From Dicaeum eximium (Eukaryota > Chordata > Aves > Passeriformes > Dicaeidae), in NCBI GenBank assembly GCA_013396995.1, contig VWZP01010953.1:372001-436000 (forward strand): a stretch of 64,000 nt of DNA. Direction: 5' to 3'. Positions within the stretch are counted from its first letter, which is position 1; every line of letters starts with the position of its first letter. Below the pieces are notes generated by a model that made no database searches, was not told the DNA's origin, and was given only the letters and a program-made list of their open reading frames with translations. Below are positions 9,456 to 21,400 of the stretch, one piece after another. The position numbers and the translations under genes are program-made.

Positions 9456-12400
9456 GTCAGTAGCTGTTGGACGCGGGATTTTTTTTTTTTTTGCATGCTT
9501 TTTGCAGAGTTTTTAGGGGCAATTTCAGAAGAATCACTGTGCTTAGCGAGCGATGGTTGGAGAAAAGCCAGGAAGTCCAGCCAGTGAAGGTGGTCTCTCT
9601 TTGGTTCTATAGTAAGCAAATCATCATAATTGAGAGTACTGGGTGATGGTATAGGTCTAGACTGTTTCCTGGAGACGTTTGATGGTTTTTGCTTTCTTNG
9701 TTCCCTGCGCCCCTTTCCCTGCGGGTCTTTTCCCCGCGGGCCCTTTCCCTCCGGCCCCTTTCCCTGCGGGTCTTTTCCCCGCGGGCCCTTTCCCTCAGCG
9801 GCTCCCCCGGCGCGGCCCCGCGCTCCCAGCCCAGGGGGCGCTGCGGGCACCAACATGGCGGCGGGCGGCGCGCGCGGCGCGGCGGGGCCGCGGTAGAGGG
9901 TCCAGGCAGGGCCCCGGCGGTCCCGGCGCTCCGCTCGCCGCGGGCCAGGCAGCGGAGCGGGCGTGGCTGGCGGTGCGTGGGGATCGGTCGCGGCTCGCTC
10001 GGGGGCCGAGGGGGCGCCGGGGGTCTCGCCGCTCGCTTGTGCGGCCCTCGGTGCTGGGGGAGGGGCTCCCGCTGGGGGAACGCGGCCAGGGCAGGCCACG
10101 CCGGGGGGTGGGCGCGGGGNCCGGCGTGGCGGCTGCCGCCCGCCCGGGTTATGTCGCCGGGTGCCGCGTCCTGAGGTTGTTCTCCCCTTAACTGCAGGCA
10201 AATGTGCAATACCAAGATGTCCTCCCTTACGGATGCTTCCTCTGTCACCGCTTCGGAGCAAGAAGCGCTGGTCAGTAGCTGTTGGACGCGGGATTTTTTT
10301 TTTTTTGCATGCCTTTTGCAGAGTTTTTAGCGGCTAATTCAGAAGAATCACTGTGCTTAGCGAGCGATGGTTGGAGAAAAGCCAGGAAGTCCAGCCAGTG
10401 AAGGTTGTCTCTCTTTGGTTCTGTAGTAAGCTAATCATCATAATTGAGAGTACCGGGTGATGGTATAGGTCTAGACTGTTTCCTGGAGACGTTTGATGGT
10501 TTTTGCTTTCTTTTAATAAAAAGGATCCTATAATCCGATTTGATAGTGGTAAGTATTTCGGGTGGTAATTGTTAACAGATCATAACTGAAGAGCTTTGAA
10601 AAATTCCCATCGTACAAAACATACTGTTGATGAAATAATCTGAATATTTTCAGCTTTCTCCTCTATTGGAATTCGTAAGAAGAGTCTGCATTTGTGTTTA
10701 TGGCTTTGCATTTCCAGGCTTTCTATGATACAGTGACAGTTCTCCTATTTTGTCCTTAGTTTTCCTGAGGATTGAAGCCTTTTACACCTGAAATGCGAGT
10801 TAAAAAACTGCATATGTATAATGATGGTTGAACTGGGTTATCTTGTGTAGAAGGGTAAAGCTTAAAAGTGTGGACTTGACAGTAGAACTTCAAAAAAGTG
10901 AAATGGCAGGACAGCAGACTGTTCAAAATTGATTCTTTTCATTTGTGTCTTCATTCTTTTAATGTCATCATATTGTGATATTAGTGTGTACTGTCAGTCT
11001 GCAAGGCTGCAGAACTTGATACTTGGAGGAGTCAGGAGGAGAGGGCTGGGGAGTAAAAATGGGCTTAGTTGTGGATTCAGAGTTCTGAAACTGTGCCTTG
11101 CTACACTTAGCTGTCAGTAGTACTTGAAGAAGTTATTGTTTGCTTCCTTTATGAAACTAACATATATGCTACATGTTCTAAATAAATCAGTTCTTAGGAG
11201 GGGGTGAACAGACAGCTAACATTGTCCACGAGCTTAGTTTTTTTTTTTTTCATTATGTGTAATTCTTGCAACTAATATCTAATTAACTCACTAAAACTTA
11301 AATTGGTTTTAGCAGACCTTTGGAATGGAACGAAGGGTAGTTGCCCTCGTCCACCCTTCCCTCAAACATTTATTCCTTGTCTCATGATATTTTATTCACA
11401 CTTCCCTATTTTGGCTTTTTTTTTTAACTTTCTGTGTTCAATTTTTACATTTTGTTTTATGTAATGTATCATATTAATAATATATGTATGTTAATAATAT
11501 ATGTAAATACATATATTACATAATGTATGTACACATACATATATTTACATATGTTATATGCAATATATATTTTGTTTCTGTAATATATTAGGATAGCTAA
11601 ATATTAGCCTAGTTTTAGAATGGTTATGCTATTGTTTAAGAGGTGATACTAGAATATACTGCACTGGGAGCATCAGTGACTCCACAGGCTTTGGTGTTGT
11701 GGCAGCCTCTGCAGCTTGTTCTCGTCTGCTGCACTGGTGCTGGCAGGGCTGTGTGGGACGTTGAGTTTGTGTGTATGGGGGAAGTGATTTTTCTTGTTTA
11801 ACTTCTTCCTCTGCCTCACAAGTTGTCATAGACTGACTGCAGATTAAACTGCTGGCACGGTGCGTGGGTGGGAGGCCATTGCAGAGGTAGGAGTGACTCT
11901 GAAGTATGACAAAAGGGATAGCTAAGAAAAGTCTTCAGAGGTAAAGCAGCCCGGCTGGCAAATGCAAAACCAAAACCCCAGAAACTGTCATAGAAAGAGA
12001 TTAAGAAAGAGGTGGACCAGTGTTTTGCTTTATGACTTGCACTCTGGACCTAGCAGTCACAGAGGGCTGTTTCCATCCTCCCTCCCCTTTGGGAGTTGTG
12101 GTAATGGTTAAAGGAGTGAAACTGAATTCCCCAGGACCCAGCCCTGGACTTGGAACTAATAAACAAGTTCCGTCACTCCAATTAAGGAATTTGGATTTAC
12201 CAATGTGTTGAGGTTTAACCCCAGCTGCCAACTAAGTAGCACAGAGCACTTTGTTCCCTGACCCCCAACTTCCTCCACAGTGGGATAGGGGAATCAAAAA
12301 AAAGGCAGTATCTGTGGGTTTAATAACTGAAGTAAAGTGTAAGAGTAATAGTAAAGAAAAGGGAGAGTAGTTAAATCCAAGGAAGACAGGTGTTGCACAA

Positions 12401-15400
12401 TGCAATTGCTTACCACCTGCTGATGGATGCCCAGCTGTCCCCAAGCACCAGTCAGCACCTCCTGGCCAGCTCCCCTGTTCATAACACTAGGCCTGGCATT
12501 GTATGGTTATGGAATATTCTTTTGGCCAGTTCAGGTCATGTTCCCTCATGGCTTGTTGTGCACGTCCTCACTGTCAGAGTGTGGGACACTGAAAAGTCCT
12601 TGATTTAGTGTAGCTACTTAGCAACAACAAAAACATCAGTGTATTGTGAACATTATTCTCCTGCTAATCAAAAACACAGCACTATACCAGCTACTAGGAA
12701 GAAAATTAACTATCCCAGCTGAAAACAGCAGACAATGAAAGACTGGGGTTTGAGCTTAGATGTACAGTGTATGGGAAGTTTTGTATTATTTGGTTCATAT
12801 TGTTTGCTTTTAAGTTTGAACTTTGCAAAGTGAGAACCTTGAATGAAGATAGGTTTTAATGCAGTTGTGTGTTTGCGTATCAGGTTAATACAGAAGGAGG
12901 AAGACAGCCTGTATAAATAAATGGTTTTTTGCTTAATAATTAATGCATACTGTTTTTCTTCTTCCACACACAGGTTAAACCAAAGCCACTATTGTTGAAA
13001 TTGTTAAAGTTAGCTGGTGCTGAAAAGGACACTTTTACTATGAAGGAGGTGAGAACTTTTAACCACTAAAGGTAGACTACAGTGAGTACAGATAGATTGT
13101 TTTGGGTTGGGTAAATGTGGGGGCAGTGTTGTTCATGACTTGTCTAGAAATTGAGATAAGACACTGTGTTTATTCTGCTGCTGACTTGTAACTGGGTATT
13201 TAGCAAGTTTCTCAAACATCTGAAAGTTTCTAGTGGTCAGTAGAATAGTAGTGTTCTTCTGGAATGATAGATGGAAATGTGTCAGCTCAAAGAGAGTTTT
13301 AGGCAGAGTTTGAGGAGTAAATTTCAATGTATTTAATATGCTTTGTCTTTTACACTTCAGGCAACAACCTGGGTATTTAACATCTGTATTTAATTTATTT
13401 CACAGGTAATATTCTATATTGGACAATATATTATGTCTAAGCAATTATATGATGAAAAACAGCAGCATATTGTACACTGTGCAAATGATCTCCTGGGGGA
13501 TTTATTTGGAGTAACAAGCTTTTCAGTAAAAGAACACAGGTAAAATGGGATTCTTTTCTGAGAGTCTGGTTGGGAAATAATGAAGAACGTAATGCGTATG
13601 TCCCTTTTTTAACTCTTCGAGTCTTCAAAGATGGTAAGCTCTCTTTTATGGTTACATGTAGCTAACTTGTATCATCTCTTTCTTTATCCCTACTTAAGGA
13701 GACTATATTCAATGATTTCCAGAAATCTGATAGCAATCAATCAACAAGGTAAGCTAGTTTAGGAGGGTGGTTTGTTTGGGAAACAGCAGTGGGGAAAATT
13801 GAATTTACATACTGTATCTTGCAGGTAGTGATCGGATCACAGCGAGCTCTCCATTATTAGCTATTTGGCTTTGCTCATTATAATCCAGAGCAATCACAAA
13901 CAGTCAATCAAAGCAAACACTTGTTTCTTCAGGAGAAAAAATTGGGTAATTTTATTGGACTAGAACCAGAAAAAACACAGCTGAACAAAAAGGCTACTAA
14001 ATTACAAACTTAAGTCATTTGCTTGAATTTGTTACTGATAAAGCCCTCAACAAAGTTTTAGTATGAAAAATTAGCTTCTTGAACTTATGCCAGCAATGAA
14101 ATCAAGGCAAAGGCTCTTTTTGTAATGTTTAAATTCTATTTTAATTTTCACAACTGAATGCGAAGTACATATAGAACTGGTCATTCTTAGCTATAGTCAG
14201 CCCTATAGTATAGCCCTGTTTTAAATGGCCTGTAAAAGTAGCTTTGTGGTGATGCTGTGGATAGCCACTCCTTGAATGCAGAATTGTTATACACAGTCCT
14301 GCAGTATAAAAATGCTCAATATAGCTGTAATTTTTGCCTAATACAGGGTATGAAACAAAAGTTAAACAATGGAAGCCATTTTGTAAATTGGCCTCTAAAT
14401 CTGTGTAAAGACACCCTTTGTTTCTAATTTTTCCTAAAGGCAAGTGTCCAGCTGCTGAAGATGGGAAACTTGCTCTCTTTGTCATCTCCATTGTTAAGCT
14501 TGCAAACTTAAATTTATCTTTCAGTTCTTTTTTTCATGAAAGACTCTTATTAATTTAGGATCTGTCTGTTAGTAAGCCTATATTGTTAACAAAAGCTAAT
14601 TTTTCTTCTATTGAATGTCTTTTTAACTCAGGGTTCCCATTAGATGATAAATAGTAAAAAGCACTTTGGAGAGGAGCAAGTAATTACATTTCCTGCCTAT
14701 ATTCTTCATATCTGCAGAACCACAGTTTATGCACAGACTTCATTTGAAGCCATTTATAGTAGAATTCTGAGCTGCTTTCAGTTGACATTTCTTCTTTCTC
14801 CCTGCATTTCCACTTCAGTAATGTTACAGGGAAGGTGCTGCACACACCTGAAAAACAAAGGAGCAGTGTGGTTTTTTCCATTGTTGCAAAATGTCTGGAT
14901 TTTAAGTTTAAATTAGAATTTACTTTTTGAGCTTGAAATTGACTTTTTCTGCTATATTGTATTACGGGTTTTATTTTGGTTTGGTTTCAGACTCCACCCT
15001 TGGTGACACACCTGAGGATGATGCCACATCTCAGCTTGAAGAAGAAAATGTTATTAAGGTGCTATTTTTATTTGATTTGAATAAATTTTCTGAGTTGTAC
15101 ATTCTATTCAGTTTAGCATGGTAGTGTCAATGGTTTAATGTAGTAAGTTGATTCTAGCACGTTACCCCATGTTCATGCTCAGGCTTACTCAGTATTTCTG
15201 TTACCAGGAGTCTACACAAGAGTTAGAAGAGAAGCAGACTTCATCAAACATGACTTCCCAACCAACTACATCTTCTAGGAGGAGGACTCACAGTGAATCT
15301 GGTATCTGCAGATTTATGATGCAGCTTTCAGTAGCATGGACACTTAGAGGGAGAAGCTACATTCTTTTGCCTTGCTGACTTGAAAGATGCTGACAAATAC

Positions 15401-18400
15401 TACTCATGTTTCTCTGCTTATCCAAAACAAAATGTTCAGTCTGAAAGCAAAACAAAATTCCTTGCATTGCTCCAGTGTCATGTTACAGTTTGGATCTCTA
15501 GAATTGTTAGTTAAGATGATGGAATAACTTATGCCACAGCTCTGTTAAACTTTTTCATGTCAGCAGGACTTAATCAGTTGTGTTATCTTCATGATGAGAA
15601 CACTTTTGTTTGTAATTGACTGATACCATCATATTCCCTCAAATACCTCAATTCTTTCTGTAGGCAGCCACAAAATTTGTCATTTTGTTTGTTCACTAAA
15701 GCCAGTTTTCTTTGGATTTCAACTGGTGGGAGGCATCAAAGGTGTGGTAGGAACACAGGATGATTCTGGATATATTCAGGTACCTCACCATTCATTAAGC
15801 ACTTGTTAAAACATCTGGTGACCTAAGCATCATATTTGCCTCCCCTTTGTCTTTACTTTGGTTATTCAATAATCACTGGCAAATACATTTTCAAAATACA
15901 AAATGTTTCTTCTGATAGGTAGCAATAACAATCTGGTTAGCATAAACCTGAGTCAGGTTCTCAGTGGAAGTGTTCTCTACAGCTCTATGTAAATACTATC
16001 CTGTGGAATTTCTTACGTTAGTTTGTTCCATCACTTATTGTCTTGCCTCATGACTTGGTGGTTGTTGTTACCAGGCAGTGATAATCCTCGGTCACTGCGT
16101 AGAACTTCTTTTTTTCACTTGCTCAGGAACATTTTTCAGTTCCTCAGCTTTCAAGTAGTATTTTTGTGTCCCTCAAAGTCAGTCCCAAACTAGTGCTGCG
16201 TTGCTGAGCGGTTTGCACTAAATTAAAAGAACATTTTAATGTTGTAACTAAAACTGATGAAAGGATGGAAAGTCTCGGTTAAACATCACAACCTGTAATA
16301 TTTAGGCATGACACAGAGCACATGAGGTCCTGAGTTGTGCTTACTTATTGTAGGTTTGATTATTAACTCTTGCCTTGCATCCATTTATTAGTTTGTTACA
16401 ACCTTAAGAGTTCTTTTAATATAGTGTTTTTATGTACACTTTTTTTCTAATTTATAGGAAATCTTCCTTTTAAACCACTATTCTTGTTAAATTGGGATGG
16501 TAGCGGCTCCTTTGGAGCCACTTAAATAGTGTATAGAGACCTTGTGGTGAAACAGTATCAGTACGGCATGGAGCCATGACAACTAAATGAGGACAACGAT
16601 GGACAGGAGCAACCTTTGTGCCTGGGGGCACCAAGTTTGGTGGGGCTCTCAGGGCGGAAAAAAGAAAAGAGAGGGGCTGAGCCAAGAAGCACCAAGGGGA
16701 AGTAAGAGAAGTCTCAAAGTATGTACAAGTGTTTTGTTCTCCTTTTTTTTTTTTTTTTTTTTTTAAAAAAACAATGAAAGATTCAAGACTTGAAGACTTG
16801 TGGATTTTCACAGTGTGATTTGCAAGGCAAGGGAGAAGGTGGGCAACAGAGGGTGGGTGCAGAAGGCACCTGTGGTGGAGCAGCGGGCTCGTACTGAGGC
16901 CTGTTGAACCAGAAGTTGTTAGTATCTTGGGAGGTTTTCAGTCTGCTGCCCTGACATTCTGAATTTACAACACACTTTTATATAAAATAGTTTTTTTACC
17001 AAATGCTCTAGAAGTCAATGGAGCTGAATTCTGACTTACCTACCCCTAAAACATTGTACCCTTAGTCCTTGTGCTGCTGTAGGTGATTGTTCCAAAACAT
17101 GATGTATTTACGAAGCATTGTCTTTTTGCTTTCAAACCAAGCCTGCTTAGTAAGCAGAGCTTAAAGCAATGCTTTCAGAGTTCAGGTTTTGCATAGTATG
17201 TCTTGAATATTTTCTTGCTAGGATGTGATTAAAGTTCTAATAGTTTGTTACAAAAATCTTGTTAAGTTAATACAATTACATATAGTGCAACTATTCACTG
17301 GTAAATATGATGAAGTGTCTGAAACTTGAACCTGAACTTACCTTGCGTAGCACAAGGTGTTCTGTATGCATGTGAACTGGGAGCTAATTGATCTATCTTC
17401 CTACAAATTCTGGGATGGCCTCAGAAGCCCTCTGAAAATGCGTTTCTGTCAGTTGCCTGTAGAGGGAGTGAGGACAAGTAAGATTCTAATTGTTTTTCTT
17501 AAAACTAGGAAGGGTTTAATGTGTCATGTGTGAAGTAAAAACTCTTTCAAATTTGCAGTTGTTTTCCATGTGGAGACTGCCATTCATAAGCTGTACTGAT
17601 GGGACAAGTGGGGAAAGCCAGCCCCTGAAATACTGGTTTCAAAAATGTTTCACACTGGATATAAGGATATAATGGATATAAGTGTTATTGTGTCTTTTTA
17701 AATGAGTCTGAGTGCCTTTTTACCCCATTAAAAAATACTGTAATATTTTACTTCATTAGATTTCTTTATATTAAATTGTATTTTAAGCTTCTGTTTAGAA
17801 AATTCAAAACTGCACATTACATAGATGTTTTTGAGTAATAAAAAAATCCTTGACTATGCCCAGAAAAAAATTCTTCAGATGATCTGCACAATGACAGAAG
17901 AAAGCGACGCAAGTCAGAGAACATTTCGGTGACGTTTGATGAAAGTCTCTCATGGTGTGTAGTCAGTGGTCTGTGCCGTGAAAGAAGCAATAGCAGTGAT
18001 TCAACAGATTCTCTTTCCATTCCTGTAAGTCGACATAGAAATGTGAAATATTTTTGTGGCACAAATTTTGCAGATGCCACAAGTGCGAACATGCATCTGA
18101 AAACACAATGTTCTTAATTAAAAGCAGCAGTGCCTTCAGTGGTGTCTGAGGAAAGAAAAGAGGTTAAAAGAAAACTAGGTGTGTGGGTGGAGTGGGGTTT
18201 TTCATAGGTCTGCTGGCAAAGCTGAAGTGAAATTTTTAAAAAATATTAATGTTGAATATTCTTTAAAAACCAAGATCCTCAGCTTTTTCCATATTGGCAC
18301 AGTTATTTTGTGTTTTAAAATAAGTATTTCTTAGAATGCTAAGAGACAAAAAGAGTCAGAGACATTCCATAATTCAGAGTTAAGTGTTAGTTCTGGTACA

Positions 18401-21400
18401 GCTTTGGTAACTGTACCCAGTGGAATGGATGCTGATGGTGCATTGTATTAATTTGCCATGCCACTACTTGGAAGTTTTGTATTGTTTTTAGCAAACCAAG
18501 GCAAAATATTTGTGGTTAGATTTAGTCATGAAGAGCTGAACTAACAGTATTCCTAGTTGCATACTGTGTTCTAAATTGACAGAACTAATACTGTATTTTC
18601 AGTCTTCTGTTTTGTAATTGTTAAGCTATGGTCTCAAAGTTTATGAGAATAGAGAATTTAATGACACACAGCCAAAAGATACTGTCTTCTTGCATCTGTT
18701 CTTTCAGTTTTTAGGAAGGACTTTCGGAAGTAGTAACTGCAGCCTTTCACCTGTAATTTGTTTATCTCATAAAAAGTACTGTGTCTCACAGTAGCTGGTC
18801 CTTTTTCTTCCATAGCTAATAATACTGAGCAGTACAGTTTTATCCTGAGAGTTATTTTAATGGTAATGTTATGTATATGGACTGGTGAGATTGAATGTGT
18901 GCTTTCTTTTTTTTCTTCAGGATCTTGATGCTAGTTCATCAAGCGAAAACTCTGATTGGTTTGACCACGGTTCTGTATCAGACCAGTTCAGTGTTGAATT
19001 TGAAGTTGAGTCTATTTATTCAGAAGATTATAGCCATAATGAAGAAGGGCAGGAGCTCACAGATGAAGATGATGAGGTACTATCTGCTTTCTTTGTTTGA
19101 CCCTGGGGGGAGGGGTTCAGAAGAAAAAGGAATTTCAACATGAAAAATTCCCGTAAGTTTCCAAGGAGAACTCTTCAGGTATATTTTTGAACTGCATGTG
19201 CTGGTGTCACAATCTGCACCCAGTCGTTCATTAAATCAAATTACATGTTGGTGCAGTTGGGTCACCATTATACAACCCACCAGCCAGTGACTGAAATGGT
19301 GCTGAGGCTTTCTGCAGGCTCTGAAATGGGCTGGGTAGGAAAGTCTCGGTGCTTAACTTCTCTCACCAGCTGTTGGAGTCTGTGACAGCATGTATACTGT
19401 AGTCTTTCTGCATTTTTAATTCTAGAAGTACATGTTGAGCTTTGGCAACTCCTGATACCAGAGGAAACCCTTCTGAGTAACTCTTTCTGAAGGGATATGT
19501 CCAAACTTTTTGCCTCTGAATGTAAATGTTTTGTAGAGATGCTGAACCAAAGTTTTAGGAATCTTTATTAGTAGGCAAGAAGACAGAAAAATTGGGGTTA
19601 CTGCAAGAGATTTCTGTAATGTCGGGAATGAAGTGAGAATGTATGTGGGGTTTTCTTTCTGGGTTAGTTTTCTGTTACTTTAGAGAGGTTAATCAGCTCA
19701 TGGCAAGATTGGGTAAGTACCAGAGGCAGAATTCACCAGGGACATACATGATTGTGATACCTGAGGGAGTGACTGTACTGAATGTACACCAAGTTGTAGT
19801 GTAGTGCAGAGCTGCACACTGAGAGAGGATTGTAATTTGGAGGAAGAAAGGATTGAGGCGTGCCCCTGCTCCAGATAGTAATTTTGGGGATTGCAGAATG
19901 ACTGGTGTTCCAAGGCGTCTCTGGAGATTGTCTTACCCACCCGCCCTGGCTCAGGCAGAGCTGACTGCCCAGCTCCATGTCCAGATGTCTTGAGTATCTC
20001 CAGGGATGGAGGCTTCATAGATGCTCATGGCAACCCGTGCCAGTGCTCCTTCATCCTCTCAGTAAAGGGTGTCTCCTGATATTCAGAGGGAACCTCCTGT
20101 GTTTGATTTGTGCTAGTCACCTCTAGTCCTGCCCCTGGACACCACTGAAAAGAGCGAGGCTCTGTGTTCCTGATGCCATCCTTTCAGGTATTTACCCACA
20201 CTGATCAGGCGCCCCCTGCCCTGAGCCTTCTCCAGGCTGAACAGTCCCAGCTCTTTCAGCCTTTCCTCATGTGAGAGTTCCTCTAATCCATTAATAATCT
20301 TAATAGCCGATCCCTAGAGACTGCCCAGTAGCTTGTTATCTGAAAGCCTTATTAGGTTAAAAATATTTTGGGTTTTTAATTAAATGCCAAAACTCAGTTA
20401 TATATATTTTTTTTTAAATTTAAACCAGGTTTATCAGCTGACTATTTACGAGGACGAAGATAGTGATGCTGATTCATTTGATGAAGATCCAGAGATTTCT
20501 CTAGCTGTGAGTAAAAACTTGTCTGGTGAAGCATCATAAGTTGAGTAAACTTAGACATAGAATAGATCAAGATAGATGAATTCTATTGCTACCAGTAATT
20601 TTTTAAGAATTAAATTGACTTTTTCTTCTATGCGTGAGGGTTCCTATACGATATTTCAATTACTGAACATGTGATTATTAAGGAATCATGGGGGTTTTTT
20701 AAAAATTATTAAAGAACTTCCTAATCCATTAAAAAAAACGCCAACCCCACGCTAATTTACTATTTCATTGACTTAGTGGAAGGAAATTATTTGGACCCTA
20801 AATCTGACTTTCAGCACAAAATGGAAAAAAATTAAGATATTAGTCATGTACATTTAAAAAATTCTTCTTATAAGTCAGAATACCTAGTTTAATTGTCCAG
20901 CTGGGATGAAGGTATCTGTAACATACAGATGTGAAGGCAAGCCTCTTTTCAGAACAATACTGTAAAAGAGGCCTTTAGACATTCTGTTCTCACATTCTGT
21001 GAGACTGTTCTTGAAGAGTGGGAAGAAATTTACAGTCTTGAGGCAAACTATGGCGATCTTTGTGAAAAAACCACTGCATTTTAATTCTAGTGTGTGCTGT
21101 CTCCTTATTTATATCTGATTTTCACATTTGATGCTTGAATTAAAGCTGTGTGAATGGTGAAGTGTTCCTGTCCCTTGATAGGACTGTAGGACTGAGGGAC
21201 TTTGTGTGTTAAAGACATGGCTGGCTACCTTCTAAAAACATAGCAGTGTTTATGTGTGGAAAATAGAGACCTGTACATTATTTTTAGGATTTAAAATTGG
21301 TCTCATACGCTTTTGATGTTACTCATGTTATTCAGGACTTGTGTAAGTAAGTTTTGGGTTGTTTTTTTTGTTTTGATTTCCCCTACAGCTTGCGTTATTT

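Larger units (their letters stand above)
10513..12973 (+). other. MDM2 intron 2, unique part
   Basis: AT-rich intron between the start-codon exon and the next coding exon. It contains an AT-only repeat tract (11461-11580) and a solo LTR (12203-12730); nothing else was recognised. The polypyrimidine tract and acceptor before 12974 read TTTTTCTTCTTCCACACACAG. Confidence 0.7.

Noticed and set aside
8623..10261. Long GC-rich open frames on both strands across 8.6-10.3 kb, some of 120-350 codons
   Set aside because: They run through N runs and through the misassembled duplication, are rich in Ala, Arg, Gly and Pro as any CpG island is, and conflict with the MDM2 exon structure.
10202..10270. A second, independent MDM2 start exon or a tandem MDM2 promoter duplication
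   Set aside because: The copy lacks a promoter and first exon, is joined by single Ns, and its block order is fully explained by a misplaced contig. A real duplication is possible but less likely.
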